The notes beneath the pieces were generated by a model. That model had not been told where the DNA came from, searched no databases, and saw only the letters and a program-made list of their open reading frames with translations. Below are positions 23,679 through 36,804 of a stretch of 64,000 nt of DNA, in pieces (position 1 is the first letter of the stretch; the number at the start of each line of letters is the position of its first letter). This stretch comes from Tulasnella sp. 424 (lineage: Eukaryota; Basidiomycota; Agaricomycetes; Cantharellales; Tulasnellaceae). The stretch covers positions 222,044 through 286,043 of the forward strand of contig WSUB01000038.1 in NCBI GenBank assembly GCA_019633425.1, read 5' to 3'. Position numbers and translations under genes: made by a program.

Positions 23679-26600
23679 ATGAGCGACAGCGAAGATGACA
23701 AGGGCAGCATGCCTCAATTCCAAGGAAGCAAACGGTCGTCGGTAGGTCGTAATACATAACGCCCACAAGGTCGCAGACTCATAGAATCGCTTCAGAGAGC
23801 GATCCTGGATGGAATGGGCAAGTATCGAATTCTACCAAGTCGAATCAAACCTTTTGGGAGCGGTCCAATTGGGCGCGGCGGAAAAGGCGACGTAAGGCTA
23901 TCAAAACTCGTAGCGCCAGAGGACGAAGAAGATCCGTTCGCAGCCGAAGTTGAAGTCAACGTTGCGGTCAAGGCACTGAGATTCACCGATAGCGAGAACA
24001 AAAATCGAATGCTTGGGGTGTGTTCAGAATATGTATACTTGATTATAAGGGCACCTCTCTCTAACCATCAATCCTTCTAAGCCTTTCGTACACGAGTTCA
24101 AGATGATGACTGAACACTCTCACCCTAATATTGTTGATGCCATTGGGTTCGTCGAAGACATCGAGAATGGAATTGCGTGGGTGGTCTTGCCTTGGGAGGC
24201 CAACGGCAATGTTCGAGAGTTTCTGTCATCTGGCAATTGGGAGATCCCTGAAAGGATATCTCTGGTGAGTGCGGTAAATGTGCTTTACGCGAGGTTACTT
24301 AAACTCTCCATACGATAGATCCAAGATGTTGCGGACGGTCTGAACTACCTCCATTCTCGCGATCCTCCTATTTGTCACGGGGATCTCAAATCCGTATGTC
24401 GTTTCCTCGACCCTTTTAGCGCTTCTCATTAATTTCCCCTCTGTTCTAGTTGAACATTCTTGTAAACTCTATCAATCGTGCTGTGATCACCGATTTTGGC
24501 TCGGCTCGAACTATGAGGCCGTCCAAAAAGAACGATCTGACCAGACCAAACGCTGAAACCCCTCTACTCGACCTGGCAACAATAAAGAGTTCTGAGGCTC
24601 TCAAAATCGAGATCACTACGTCCCACACAGAGCTTACTTTGAGTGGCCCAGCTTGGTCGCTCCGCTGGGCAGCGCCCGAAGTCCTTGCTGGAGGCGACCC
24701 GGACTTGCCCAGTGATATCTGGGCTTTTGGGTGGGTCTGCTGGGAGGTGAGTGTTGCCTGCAGTGCTGGTGAACCATCCCTGAAGCTCATTCTCACGATA
24801 CGTCAGATCATCACTGGCAAATTGCCATTTCAGGAGTCCAATCATGAGCCGGCCATTGTGTTCAAGGTCATTCGGGGTCAATTGCCTTCGGCTCTTGATG
24901 ATGACCAAGCATCTCAGATCGCCAGGTTGAGTTATTTGATGACCGCCTGTTGGGTATCCGACGCTTTGAAGAGACCTAGTTCTCGGTACTGCAGAGAAGA
25001 GATCTACTCCATGGTACGTTGTCCTTCGAGATTAGAGAACCGAGGTTTGACTTGGCGTTTCGTAGCCGACGGTTGTCCCGTCCAGTTCTAAAAGTACAAG
25101 CGGTGGAAAAATTCGCTCAATCGAGCTTCTCACTACGATGGCCAGCATGGAGAAACGGCAGGGCAACGAGCAAGAAGCTGCTTCCCTCTATAAACAGGCC
25201 TTGGCCATCGCCCGATCTACCGCCGAGGAGTCCACGATAAGTAATATTTTACTTGGACTCGGGGACGTCTACCATGGTGCATCCAAGCATGACCTGGCGA
25301 TGGAGGCGTACGATGAAGCGCACAGTATCTCCTACCGGATCGGAGACCAGCTCGGAGTTGGAAACGCTTCAAGGAAGCTTGGGGATGTGTACGCCAGTCG
25401 CTTCGAACTTTCCAAGGCGCAGGAGTTGTATGTCAAATCGGCCGATATCTTCGCCCAGCTGCAGACGGCAGCTCAGCCAAGTCAACCCGACGTGCTCAGT
25501 GCTTTACTGGGCCAAGGCCTCCTCTACATGAACCAGCATCGCCTCTCTCAAGCAGAATCATGCTACTCCCGAGCACGAGATATGTCTGTCGAGCAGGGGA
25601 ACGAAGATAACCGATCGAACGCTTTACGAGGGTTGGGAGATGTTTTCTGCCGTCGACAGGAGTTCCAGAGCGCAGCTCAGCACTACCGCGAGGCCTTAGA
25701 TGTCTCTACTCGAGTTGGCAACCATTTGGGGCGCTTGTCCGCTCTAGATGGACTTGGGAGCGTGTACATAGCGTGGAACGAGATTTCCCAGGCGGCCACC
25801 TACTTCAGCGAGGCTCGAGATCTCGCCTCATCGCTTAACGCAAGCGGTCCGCGGGTGAATGCCATCGCCAGGCTAGGAGATTGCTTCACTGCCCAATCCG
25901 ACTACGGCTCTGCTGGACCATGTTTCAATGAAGCAATGAGGTTCTACACCGAAAGTGACGACCATGTTGGTAGAGGCCACACGCTCTGCAGTATCGCGGT
26001 GGCACATTCCTACCAGTCCCAGTACGACGAAGCCTTAACTGCGTACGAAGAAGCCTGGGCCATCTTCACTAGCATCGGATACGATTTGGGAGCAGCCAAT
26101 GCATACTTCGGGCTCGGAGACGTGTACAAACGGCAGTCAAATATCGGGCAGGCATTAAAAGCGTTCAACGAAGCCGCTATGATGTACGCGACTATTGGTA
26201 GTCATTTGAACGCGGCCGGGACATTCCAAGAGCTAGGACGGCTTCATGCCGTTCAGCTTGAGCGGTTCTATTCCGAAAACGTAGACGAGGAGGAGGAGGA
26301 GCAGCGTACCACCGAAATCGCGGCCGAAGATGCTGCATCCCATCTAGCTCAAGCTGTAATTGCGTACGACAAGGCGAATAAGCACTGTGTCGCCGGTGGT
26401 TATCACTCCCTCAGAACCAGTGCTTTGCTGGGACTCGGATCAATGTACGAGCGATTGAAAGAACACGCGGAGGCAGAGAAATGTTACAGCGAAGCAAGGG
26501 GGGTGTTCGCAAAGCTCGGAGAGGACGTTGGGGAGGCGGCGACGTTACTGCTCCTTGGACAAGTCCACGCAGCCCGTTCTCAATATGCTGAGGCAGAGAG

Positions 26601-27330
26601 ATACTATGCGGAGGCCCTGGAGTTCTATGCCAGAATCGGCGGCGACGACGAGAAAGCAGCTGCCCTGAAGGGACTCGCCACTGCTTACCTTCATCAATCG
26701 GAATGTGAAAAGGCCCAAGCTGCGTTCATCGAGTACGGAAACCTCAACGTCCGCTTGAAGAGGGAGGACGAAAAAGCAACTGCTCTGATCGGACTGGCGA
26801 ATGCGTTTGCCGTCCAAGGGCAGTTCGACAAGGCAGAAGCTGCTTTTGTCCGTGCACGGCGGATATTGTCGACACTGAACAGCAAGCGAGGTGTTGCGGT
26901 AACGATAGCTGGGCTGGCCCAGATTTACGCGGCTCAGTCAAAGTACTTCAAAGCAGAAAACTTCTACATTCAAGCCGAAAACCTTTACATCCAGTTCGGA
27001 GATGAGTTGGGAGTGGCAAATTGTCGGGCGGGACGGGGAGATATCTGCGTCAAGATGTCGTGCTTCTCCACGGCAGAAAAGCTATACACGATGGCACGGG
27101 CTCTCTATGCAAAGCTGGGAGTGGAGGATGAAGTCCGGAAAACCACTGCCAAAATGGCACATGCCGAAGCGGTTCTCAAGGCTAGGCGGGAAGCGCTACC
27201 AACAGGAATCTTCGCGTGGCTACTGGAGCGGGAGAAGGAGTCGGAGGAGCAAGCGGAAAAGGACACAGAAGAGAAGGATGACAGCGACTCGGGGGAAAAG
27301 GACGAGGACAAATTAGAAGAGGAGGAATAG
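23679..27330 (+). CDS. Divergent kinase-TPR fusion protein with acidic tail
   Basis: Exons 23679-23741, 23796-24017, 24082-24264, 24319-24393, 24450-24746, 24807-25013 and 25066-27330; about 1103 residues. Exon sizes match the family almost exactly (exons 3, 4 and 6 identical), but the sequence is clearly more diverged. Kinase: glycine loop GRGGKGDV, NVAVKAL with the ATP-binding Lys, HGDLKSLN, DFGSAR, APEVL and a CW..R motif; apparently active, non-RD. The exon-7 linker PSSSKS equals the Ser-rich linker of paralogues. About 16 TPR units follow, poorly conserved among themselves, with one irregular unit holding an inserted Glu-rich loop (VDEEEEEQ). The protein ends in a strongly acidic Glu/Asp/Lys tail of about 40 residues not seen in the others. 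It may be an older member not undergoing repeat homogenisation. Lies at the edge of the array, convergent with RFT1. Confidence 0.87.
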
Positions 27331-27568
27331 AAGAGCGAAATGTATGATGCAACTTGTACTCGCGATTGGACATCGATCTTCGTCAGAATCCCACGAAATG
27401 CGTCGGATTTACCTGAGTTTGACATACGAAAGATTATGAATACTGCTTATATAAGCTGAAGACAGGTACCAAATGCGACGAGGAGATAGAGTGGGTTGTG
27501 GAGCCTCCATCTTACTCTGATCCTGCCGACGAAATGTTATTGACCCCGAAGTATGGACGCTTCTTCTT

Positions 27569-29379
27569 TTACTTGTTTACGTTGGGAGAAGAAACTAAGT
27601 CGAGAGAAGGTGTCAGCCACGATTCGTGCTTGGCGCAGATGTGAACTACGGCGTACCAAATAGCGACGGTGAGCGAAGCGCAAGCCACACCGACTCCGAT
27701 ATGCCTAATGTCTTCTAGACCAAGGCCCTTCCATCCGCTTCCTCTTAAGCCCCCATAGGGTGGGGAGGCCGCTCGTAAGACGTATCCGCAAACGAGACAG
27801 GCTAGCCAGACGGCTAGAGACGGAAGAGCACGATTCCAGCTTCGTCCTGCCAAGTGGTTTCTCCTGAACCAGTCCCAAGCCCACCATCCTGCCCACCCTG
27901 CTCTCAAGAGAAGATTAAAGGAGTTGGCCCACACGAGGCCTGTGTTTTTCCAGCCAAGGTACTCCACTAGGAGCCATACAGCGCCCGCGGAGGCCACCGA
28001 TGCGCCGACGAGGAACTGGGCATGCGCTTTCATGGCCGAGGGAGTGGAGGTCGAGGCGAGGAAGGCTTCTAGAGTTCCGTTGAATGCCATGGCTGGAAGG
28101 AGAACTGTCGGATAGAGAGCGAGGATCTGGGGAGCTGAGGTTTGGAGGTATCGAGGAGGAAGGAGTAACTTGAGAAGAGTTGGGAGATAAGGTGGCGCAA
28201 AGGTCACTAAGAGGAGAGTGAGGTGTACGTCGAATAGGAGAAGGAGGCTTAAAGCAGTGTGGGCTAAGTTTATCGCGCCCGTTCCTTTTGAGTCGTCACT
28301 CTTCTGCGGCCCCTCGGACGCAAGGGCTCTGGAGAAGAAGACCCGACTCGACTCCTCGATCGGCTGAAAGACGATTCGAGCGACGAGAGAACCTGGAAAC
28401 AAGTCTGGTTAGGGAGTAACACTGAAGGTCATAACTATTGACCGCACCATAGTTTGAGGCAATAGCGTACGCCCCTTGATCTTCCAAAGTGCTGACCATA
28501 GAGACAGCAAACTTGTCTCCTTCAGTGAGAAGGTGCTTTACGAAAGACTGCGAAGTCATGGCCATGGAGAGTTGGAGCAGCTTGGGCTCGAAATAGTACT
28601 TCCGAACACTAAGAAAACGGAAATAGACACGTAAGTCAGGCTCCATGAAAAAAATAATTTGGACATGCGTACTTGCCATGTACCGTCTCAGTAATCTTCG
28701 ACGGCCAGAGCTTGAGATGTGTTGGATATGCCAGCCAAAATACAACCAAGGTACATAGGCCATACGCTCCCTGTCCTAAAGCGAATGCCAACAATGCTTT
28801 GTCTTCACCGCCGAAAACGATGATGGCTACAGAGACTACAGCTTTCAGGATGACGGCGCTGCCTTCAGCTCGCACTCGAATCCCAAATCGAAGATCATGC
28901 TGAGCCTTAATATAAAGAGGCTCAGATATTAAAACCAAGATCGCTGCAAATGCATAGATTGCGACAGACTGGGTAAAATATGGCTGAGAGAGGGTGGTAG
29001 TGGGAGTTAGGGAAAGATAGATGAGTGCGGAAAACAAAGCAACAGGAACTCCAAGTAAAGGAGGGAGAAGGGAGATGTTTTCGACAGATGGGTGCATGCT
29101 GTTGGAGTTGGTCCCATCTTGCGGTTTCTCGCTGGCGTCGGACTTTGCTCGCAGAAGCGCATTCCTGACGCCCTCTCGAGAGAGAAAGAGGATAGTCGAC
29201 GAAAGAAGCTCGAATTGAATCGAAGCAGTCCCGAACACCGCTGGTGATGCCAAACGAGCGAGCGCTTGGTTCAATGCAAAGGTTACACCTCGGGATAGCA
29301 GCTGAAGCAGCATCAGCGAAGATGCGATCCCAAGCATCTTGGATGGAAGGGAGGATTTTGATTCTTCATTTGATGACAT
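27569..29379 (-). CDS. RFT1: RFT1-type lipid-linked oligosaccharide translocation protein
   Basis: Exons on the minus strand: 28673-29379, 28448-28608 and 27569-28392; 563 residues. I recognise RFT1 by its N-terminal hydrophobic repeat with LQLLSRGVTFALNQ, by the central block LLTEGDK followed by DQGAYAIASNYG, and by the SLVARIVFQPIEES motif across the second intron, all hallmarks of the family. Many hydrophobic segments are visible, consistent with the polytopic ER membrane protein of the MOP flippase superfamily. RFT1 is required for N-glycosylation at the step where Man5GlcNAc2-PP-dolichol reaches the ER lumen; whether it is itself the flippase is disputed in the literature. The start ATG (MSSNEE) is preferred to the upstream in-frame one at 29484 because the latter runs into the shared promoter. 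Ends convergently with the gene at 23679-27330, 238 bases apart. Confidence 0.93.
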
Positions 29380-29537
29380 TTTAAAGAGAGGCGGTCGAAC
29401 AGCGTCAGCTATGCACTGCAAAGTGAGCTGGGGAGAGGTGAGAGAACGTGGAGGTGCCTCGCGTCCATCAAGTTTCGATCCCACGGTTGAACTAGTAATT
29501 CTGACCGTACCTTGTTTCTCCCTCCCCCACCTCAGCT
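29380..29537. promoter_or_regulatory. Shared divergent promoter of RFT1 and NUP192
   Basis: Only 158 bases separate the start codons of RFT1 (minus) and NUP192 (plus), so both must be driven from this stretch or from within each other's 5' ends. C/T-rich patches precede NUP192. No TATA box is evident. Confidence 0.6.
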
Positions 29538-32500
29538 ATGGGACGCCCGCTATATTTCGAAGAGCTGCTGAACACCTTACGAGCGGCCCCTTCAAACACG
29601 TCCCGGGATGCGGAGCAAAATCTCTACTACGAGCTCGAAAGAGCGAAACCCAAATTCTTCCAACTGTTCGACCTCCCCCCAAGGAACGCAAAAGAGAAAC
29701 AGGACATAGAAGCAGGTGGGCGTTCAGTGTCTAGGTATCTGAACATGCCTAACATACTATGTTAGGCGTTGCAAAGCTTCACGGTCAATCCACCGTCTCG
29801 CATTTCAACCAAACGTTCAAGAACGAGACGCTCTTCCTCGCCCAACAGCTCAACTGCTCAGAATTGTACTGCGCCGGCCTCATCGACGATGTCGCAGTCC
29901 TGGACAAGTTTGGAAGACGCGCGAAAGCAGAGGACGCCGTGGCCAGGTTACATGACGAGCGCGTCTTCCTTCTGGCATGTCTGCGGTACATCTTCGAAAC
30001 CGCAATGAACCCGGCTGGGCTTTCACCGCGTCTGGCCACCATCATCCGCAAATACGCCCTTGAACTCATCACCAGTCCATGCGAGCTTGGTGACGGCAAA
30101 GGAAAAGGAAGACTGGGAGAGAAGATGCTACTGGAAATCGACAGACTGTCAAGAGCGATGGATGCTATCCAAGGCGCACTTGTCAACGCACCAACCGCCA
30201 CCACAGGTCAGCGCGTTCTTTCGCTCAGTGTTGCCCGTTCCAACTTTACTTACTCTTTCTTCTCTAGCTACGAGTTTCGGGGAGAGCATCCTGCGAGTGC
30301 GGCTCGACAGAGTTCGATACGAGCGCCGGCAGCTTGGCCACCTTCTCTTCATCTTCACAGCCGCTCGGGAGATGGACAGGAACGGAGTTGTCAGCCTTGT
30401 TCGATGGTTATCCTCAGCCAAAGCTTCTGACGACCTCGTCTACTACATCCTCACCGCCGTCCTCTCTGCCCTCAATCCGACACCAGAACCAGAAAACCCC
30501 GATGTGCCCCCTCCCCCTCTCCTCGGCGACGGTACATTGATGGTGCAAATCAACTCTGCTCTAGAGCAAGTGCAATGGACAATTCCGGGCCTCAAAGCAT
30601 GCGTCAAACTCCAATGGTCCCTCTGGGTACTGGAAGTACGGAGAAGTGACCCACACGTACAAGGGGATCTGACGGGAATAGAAAAAGACGTGGAGGAACT
30701 CGCAGTCTCGGCCATAAAAGCGGACGCATTCAAATTCGCTAAGGACCTAGTCGTTCGGTCCAAGCCCCCATCACAGGAAGCTGCAGATCTCATACATGAA
30801 ATCGGGGCGACTGCCGAACTAGGAGCGGAGGAAGAGGTCATGGAGGCAGACTTCCGCCCGTATTTCCTCCTTCAACTCGACGCTTTAGTTCAATCCGTCA
30901 TCTCGCGAATGAGCCCGACTCTGAGGCGCTTGCGAACCAAGGAGGACGACGTCGAGTATGCTGCATCCCGCGCCATGCGGCTGTCGATGGCCGCTTCGTC
31001 AACCCATGATGCCGCCCATCGTCGAAACGACACCGAGGCTTTATTCCGTTTGATTGCAGTCATCTTTGCGGAACGGGAGCCCGACGCCGGACTAAAGTAC
31101 TGGCGCAGCGAGATGGACCCAGACGACCAGCTATACGTCTTCCTCCAATGGGCGGCAGAAGTGAAGCGACCAGAGCTCACCGTGGCCCTCTACGAGATGT
31201 TGGCTTCGCTCGCCCGAGGCCAGGAGTGCGCCATGGAGGCATTCAACTTCCTTGCACGTGGAGGCAATCAATACTCGGGACAACTTCAAGCCCAAGGGTC
31301 TTGTTCGTGGTCAACGCTGTTCAATGCTCTGCAAAGCACGGCAGATCATCTGTCGAAGACGAAACCAGCCGCAGTTCAGGTACCATTCGGACGAAGGGCA
31401 GGAACCGTGGGCACCATCTCACCTCAGGAAGTGGATCTCTTCCGTTCCTTCCTGCGCCTCCTTCGCAACGTAGTCCGGTATTCCGCTCCCGCAAGAGAAG
31501 TCATTCGTGATCACCAGTCATTCAACGCTATCCAGACCCTCTTTGAGATTGTGCGGTATACCGTTCCTCTCGAGTTGAAGGCCGCGTTGTATCAAACTCT
31601 CGCAGCGTTCGCCGAAAGGGACGGCAAGCCAAAAGGAACTGAAGCAGTTCGCAATATGTGGAGCATCTTGGAACGGACGGAGGTTGTCCGAGACGTCGAC
31701 GGCTCTGGCTTCAACCCCGCCAGTTACGAACTGGAACAAGCGGAGAGCCCATTCAAGCAATATCCAGCGACCGTGGCCTTGGTGGAACTGTTTAACGCCC
31801 TCATCTACGCTCCAACCCGACTCGCAAACGATCAGTACTCCGTTGCATCCGACACTCAAACCATACCCGACATGCTTGGCCAGAACAAACGAGTCCCTGG
31901 ACTTTGTCCTTACATCGATTTCGTCGTCAACGATGTTTTGCTCAAATGGGAAAGCCGAGGGTTCCAGTTCAACGATCAAAAGTATCGAATGTTGGACGCG
32001 AGCATCCATTTCGTCGAGAAGTGCCTGGCCAGCTACGACCTGGGGAGCCTTCGGACGATGGACCTTTCTCCTGCAGGCCTAAGCAATGTGGCCACGGGTA
32101 GCGCCATGAACCCATTCACGCCCCTCTTGTCGCACCCCGGCTTCGACATCCTCTGTCGCCTCCTGGTTAACCAGTCTCCTCTTCGACAACATCTCTTGAA
32201 TATCGTTCGGGATGGATACGACGCCATTGAGAAGAACGTTGCAAAGTCACATTACCTCAACCGGGCGGTGCGACGAGTCCTCCACATCTTGCGAAGAGTC
32301 TTGGAGCTGGAGGTACAGTTCCTTGGGACTCTATTACCGGCTCTATCCTCAAACCCTGCCCTGGCTGGCGTTTTCGGGAGCCGTATCCCCAGAAACCTTT
32401 CCCCTCTGGAGGACTATCTTCTCTTGACTCCGGACCTTGTTCCTCAAATTGCAATGTATGTCAACCGACAGGAGGATCAAGAAACCATGTTGTTAGCGGT

Positions 32501-35500
32501 GGACATCATATCATTGATCAGTGATTCCTCGGCTTTCAACGTCATCGACTCCGCAGTACCCGGGTTTGGAAGGAGGATCAATCGGTTGGTCGCCATCCTG
32601 TACCGGCACGAATCAACCCCCAGCATCATCGAAGGTTTCGTCCGACTCTTGGAACTCGACCCAGATATCGCATCTCCTGGAACGGACGAATCATTAACGG
32701 AGAATATTCCAGAGGAGGACACAACAGTCGATCTCACGAACGCACTGCGGTCCTCTGTGATGGCGCTGCTCCTTCAAAATACCCTTCCCGGCCGCCCTGC
32801 ACCGAACCTCGCACACCTCTTACTTGGGTTCCCTCTTCGCGTTGCCCCCTCAGAGATGACGATTCAAGATCCAGAAGCATTGGGGAGCAGCCGTTCCTGC
32901 CTTCACACAGTTCTGGACCTCGTCAATGTGGGCGTTCCAAGACTGAACAATCCTTCCCAACGCGAGGACGAACGGGTTGAAACCGGGCTTCCTCCACTAT
33001 TCGAACGCAATCCGATCTTTGCCGAGCAATGCTATCGACTTATCTACCAACTGTCTGTCCACGACTTCACCTGCACGCCGACTATCCGTTATCTCCGTAC
33101 GCGGGAAGACTTCTTCGCCCGACATCTCGCAGCATTGCCGGCAAAGGCAAGTCTCGCTCAAGTCATTACTGAGGCTAGCGGTGGCGTTGCTGTTTATGGA
33201 GACCAAACCAGGATGCCTTTGACGTCGAAGGCTCTATCTGCCTTCCTCAGACTCCGAGCGGCTCTCCTGGAATGTGTCGCCCTCGAACTGCATGTCCTCC
33301 GCGAAACGAAACAGCCTCAACGTATGACGCGACTCCTCCAGTTACTCTTCGATACGAGCAACTACGTGCCTTTCAAGCCTTCCATCTCAGCACTCGAAAC
33401 CGCCATGGGTGGACTCCCTGCACCGGCACAACCCCTTATCCGGATATTGGAGATATTCGAGTCCCTTGACTTCGAATGGGTCGACAGCATTGTTCGGCAG
33501 CAGATCGATCTCATGATCTACCAAGACGTCAACTTTGATGCGTGCCTCGACGTTGATGAAGACGGATGTCTGGTGTACTCGGTACCATTGGTGGTCGCTT
33601 TGATCAACAAAGTCAAGAGACAAAGTCAGAAACTAGCCGCTACAATGTCCGAACAACAGCAGCTACGCTTAAAGGCCGAAACCCGCTACGTCCTGGAGAG
33701 TTGCATGGTGGAGAATCACCGTAGGCAGATCGAACACGCGAGAGAAGTCTCATTCACCGCCTGGCGTCACGTGCTCGACATCTCTCTCCATGAGTGCTTC
33801 GACGTGCTTCCTCACGGGCAACGCGAGCACCTGATCCTCGACATCCTTCAAGCTCTTCCGGCATACCTGGCCAGGGCCAATGTGTCAGCAAACACAGCAA
33901 TGCTTTTGGCAGAAGTAGTCCTCTCTCTCAGCACAAAACTCCGCGAAGATCGCCACAAGCAGCTTATCCTACAGTCCACGGTTGACGACTCATTCGCAGC
34001 TTCCCTGCCAGTAGAACGTATTCACGCCATTTTCCGCAGCATCGTCAATGCAGTCCTTCGGAGTGGAACGTCGGAGCGATTCCGTGGAAACTTATACGCC
34101 GCCATGACCAACTTCATTCATCTTGTCACCGCCGACGCCGGAGCTACCGAATCGACCACTACACCCGGATCCACCCTCAACAAAACGATATCGTTCCTTG
34201 TCGACGATGCACGCCGCGACATCAACTCGCTTGCCCTCAGCACCGGTCGGCAAACGGTTGTCAAGCGCACGGCCCTGGAGTCTGGAACGTTGAGCATCGT
34301 CAATATGTTTGTGGACAGGCTGGTCCCTCAGGCTTGTCGGGATGCAGCTGACGGCAGCGAAGTGTGGAAGACCGTCGCCTTCACCTTCCTTGACGCCCTC
34401 GTGCAACTTTCGAGAACGGAGAAGGCCCATCGTGTTTTGAACGTCATGGCAAGGGAGGGCTTCTTGAAGAACTTTGTTCATAGCCTGAAGAGCTCTGACG
34501 CGGATCTTCTGACTGTCCTCAAGCCCGAGCCCGGTAGGTTGCGCTACCGTTTACAATCCCGGATACCTGTTACTGATAGATCTCTCCTCTGCAGAACATC
34601 TAAACCCCTTGTATGTCTATGAAGCGAAAATGGCACTTCTCGTTCGGGTGGCACAAACGAGGCAAGGTTCCGAACGCCTCCTTGACTCCCGCATTTTCGG
34701 ACTACTGGGTCACTGCGAGTTCCTCGAAGCCCGTCCACAGAATGACCATGCTTTCCTCGGTGAATTGCCTCACACATCTTGACCGACTTCCACCATACTC
34801 ACATTTCTTCCTTTTCTTACAGATTTCGACAGCTTCCTTCCCACCGCTGTGCAACGCTACCATCAAATCATTATCCCCGCGCTTCAATTGGTTGTCAGCA
34901 TCCTCTCGGCTTCCGGGCAAGCTCCGACTGTGTTGAAGCAAGCATTGGACTTTGTGCTCACACAACGAAAGACCATCCTTGCTTTGTTGACGGACTATTG
35001 GGATCACTTGACACTGTCAAGGTTGAAGGATCTGCAGCTCCTCGTGTCACTGTGCTCTTTCGTCCTCCCAGCCGTTGATGATTTGGTAAGCTAGCCGGGT
35101 TTCGTCCACTATAGTCGCTGACGCCATTCCTCTTAGCTGTCCCCTACTAGCTATGGAGCCATCCACACAGCTGTATTGTCGTTATCAGCTAGATGTATGA
35201 GCCCACGGCGCTGGCGTGATAGCGTTGTTGCTGCCAGTGATGTCGAGGAGGAAGAAGCCCAAACTCCGGCCAAAGGTATGAGCCACCAGTCTTGTCTCGA
35301 GTTTCCAGTTCGTTGACATTATGGTGCCTAGGCTACGGTAAAGATCAGCGAGACAGTGTCTGGTCGGAAAAGGTGGACAAAGCTGCAGCCGGCTTGCAAA
35401 AATGGCTTGCAATCTACTCGATGAACGTGACTGAGCTCAAAGGCGGTACGCACGCGTGAAATTCTCGGGCTTTTCACCGTGCTGAATTGGTTGCTTGCAG

Positions 35501-36413
35501 ACTTCAAGCCCGTGATTGCCCCAGTCGTGATGACGAACAGTGTCGAGATTGGAAATACCGCATCACATATTCGAAGTACGCAGTCATACTCTAGGACAAC
35601 GACTCCTTTCGTTAACTTCTTGTTATGGTCATAGGTCCTCAACCTAGCATAAGCGACGCTATCTCCGCATTGAGCAGCGTCGTTGAGAAGTTTGTCGAGG
35701 TTCAAGAGCGGACACAGATTGTCGCCACGAAGTTGGACAGCCCTAACCAAATTGGGGCCGAGGAAATCGATGAGGTACGGTTCATCCTTGTTATTAATCG
35801 ACGCTTTGACGTCATTTGACAATGCTCCTTCCTCCTAGATCACGGAGACTTCGTATGCCGAGTTCATGGAGGAACTTGACATGAATCAGCGGCGAGTCCT
35901 GGCTCTGAGAGAGCTCCATGACGCTTGGGAAAGAGGACAGCGAGAGGCGTTTGATCTCCTTCGTAAGTCGAATATATCCTAGCCCAGGGAGCGGCCGAAC
36001 TGAACTGCATAATCTTCCTAGATTGGCTGGAAGTGCTCTTGTTGCTCTTGTGGCGCCACCTGGACTATTTTACCAGCAACGATCGCGACCATCAGTCGTC
36101 AGGGCTTGGCCTCGGTCGATCTCTGAACTTCAGTCGATCAGCTCTTCAAGTCAGCCAAGGCGCTGGTTTGAAGGACCAAGTCGGGAAGGAGCTTCAACCT
36201 ATCTTACACCAACTGGATGAACTAGTGCTGGTAAGTCTCATAGTCTTGGTTATGAAGAAGTCCTTCTGACTCCTTCTCTCGATTCAACAGCAACAAGATG
36301 TACTGGGTGTAGAAAGCTCGTCGAGGAAAATGTATCTCCAATTGGTCTGCAGACGTCTGCGAGAGTCCATATCGAAGGAGGACGACTTTGGTGCCAGTGT
36401 CCGGATGTACTAG
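29538..36413 (+). CDS. NUP192: Nuclear pore inner-ring nucleoporin NUP192/NUP205
   Basis: Twelve exons: 29538-29715, 29766-30206, 30268-34533, 34595-34759, 34823-35085, 35137-35275, 35332-35445, 35501-35575, 35635-35774, 35839-35962, 36022-36230 and 36291-36413; phases fit throughout and give 2078 residues, close to metazoan NUP205. Diagnostic features are the N-terminal FEELLNTL start, the LFDLPPRNAKEK motif, the long alpha-helical solenoid with QVQWTIPGLKACVKLQWSLW split over several helices, and the C-terminal LYVYEAKMALLVRVAQTR block. It is a large alpha-solenoid adaptor of the pore inner ring that binds NUP93-type linkers and FG-bearing partners. Introns cluster in the last 2 kb, while exon 3 alone is 4.3 kb. 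Divergent from RFT1. The exon 6-12 boundaries are inferred from splice signals and reading frame only. Confidence 0.93.
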
Positions 36414-36804
36414 TGCTGAACGAATTACGTCTAATGTCCTATATTAACGCTACTCTGTTGTTTTTTTCGATATCCTCATCTCTTTTTTCAATGTCAAATG
36501 TGGTTCGGTGCACATGGGGCGCGACTCGGGAGTATTCGCATTTTCGGAATTGCTCGGACGCTCGGGCTAAGACGCGGGTTTATCGGTTATTCACAGCAAG
36601 GCCCTCAGAAGCAATCTCCCAACTCCGTGAGCTCATTTCCTCTCATCAAAGAGGCTTCAACTGAACAAGGAGTGGAATGTGCATAGCAAGTGCGTAATTG
36701 AGCGTCCAGTCACTCGAACAGGAGTGAACACCGACATACTCATTTTTTGAACGCCTTGCACAGAAAAAGACTGGAAACCCAATAACGCTACTACATAACC
36801 GATT
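36414..36804. other. NUP192 3' flank and RRM gene promoter
   Basis: 391 bases with no supported gene. A T-rich run near 36460-36490 may belong to the NUP192 3' untranslated region. No TATA box is clear before 36805. Confidence 0.4.

Noticed and set aside
4440..27330. STAND/NLR-type genes with NACHT or NB-ARC domain before the TPRs
   Set aside because: I looked for a P-loop/Walker A followed by Walker B upstream of each TPR exon and found kinase motifs instead (VAVKK, HGDLK, DFG, APE).
30060..30267. ATG at 30060 as the start of the long NUP192 frame
   Set aside because: The upstream exons 29538-29715 and 29766-30206 encode the conserved NUP192 N-terminus in another frame, and good splice sites join them to the long exon at 30268.
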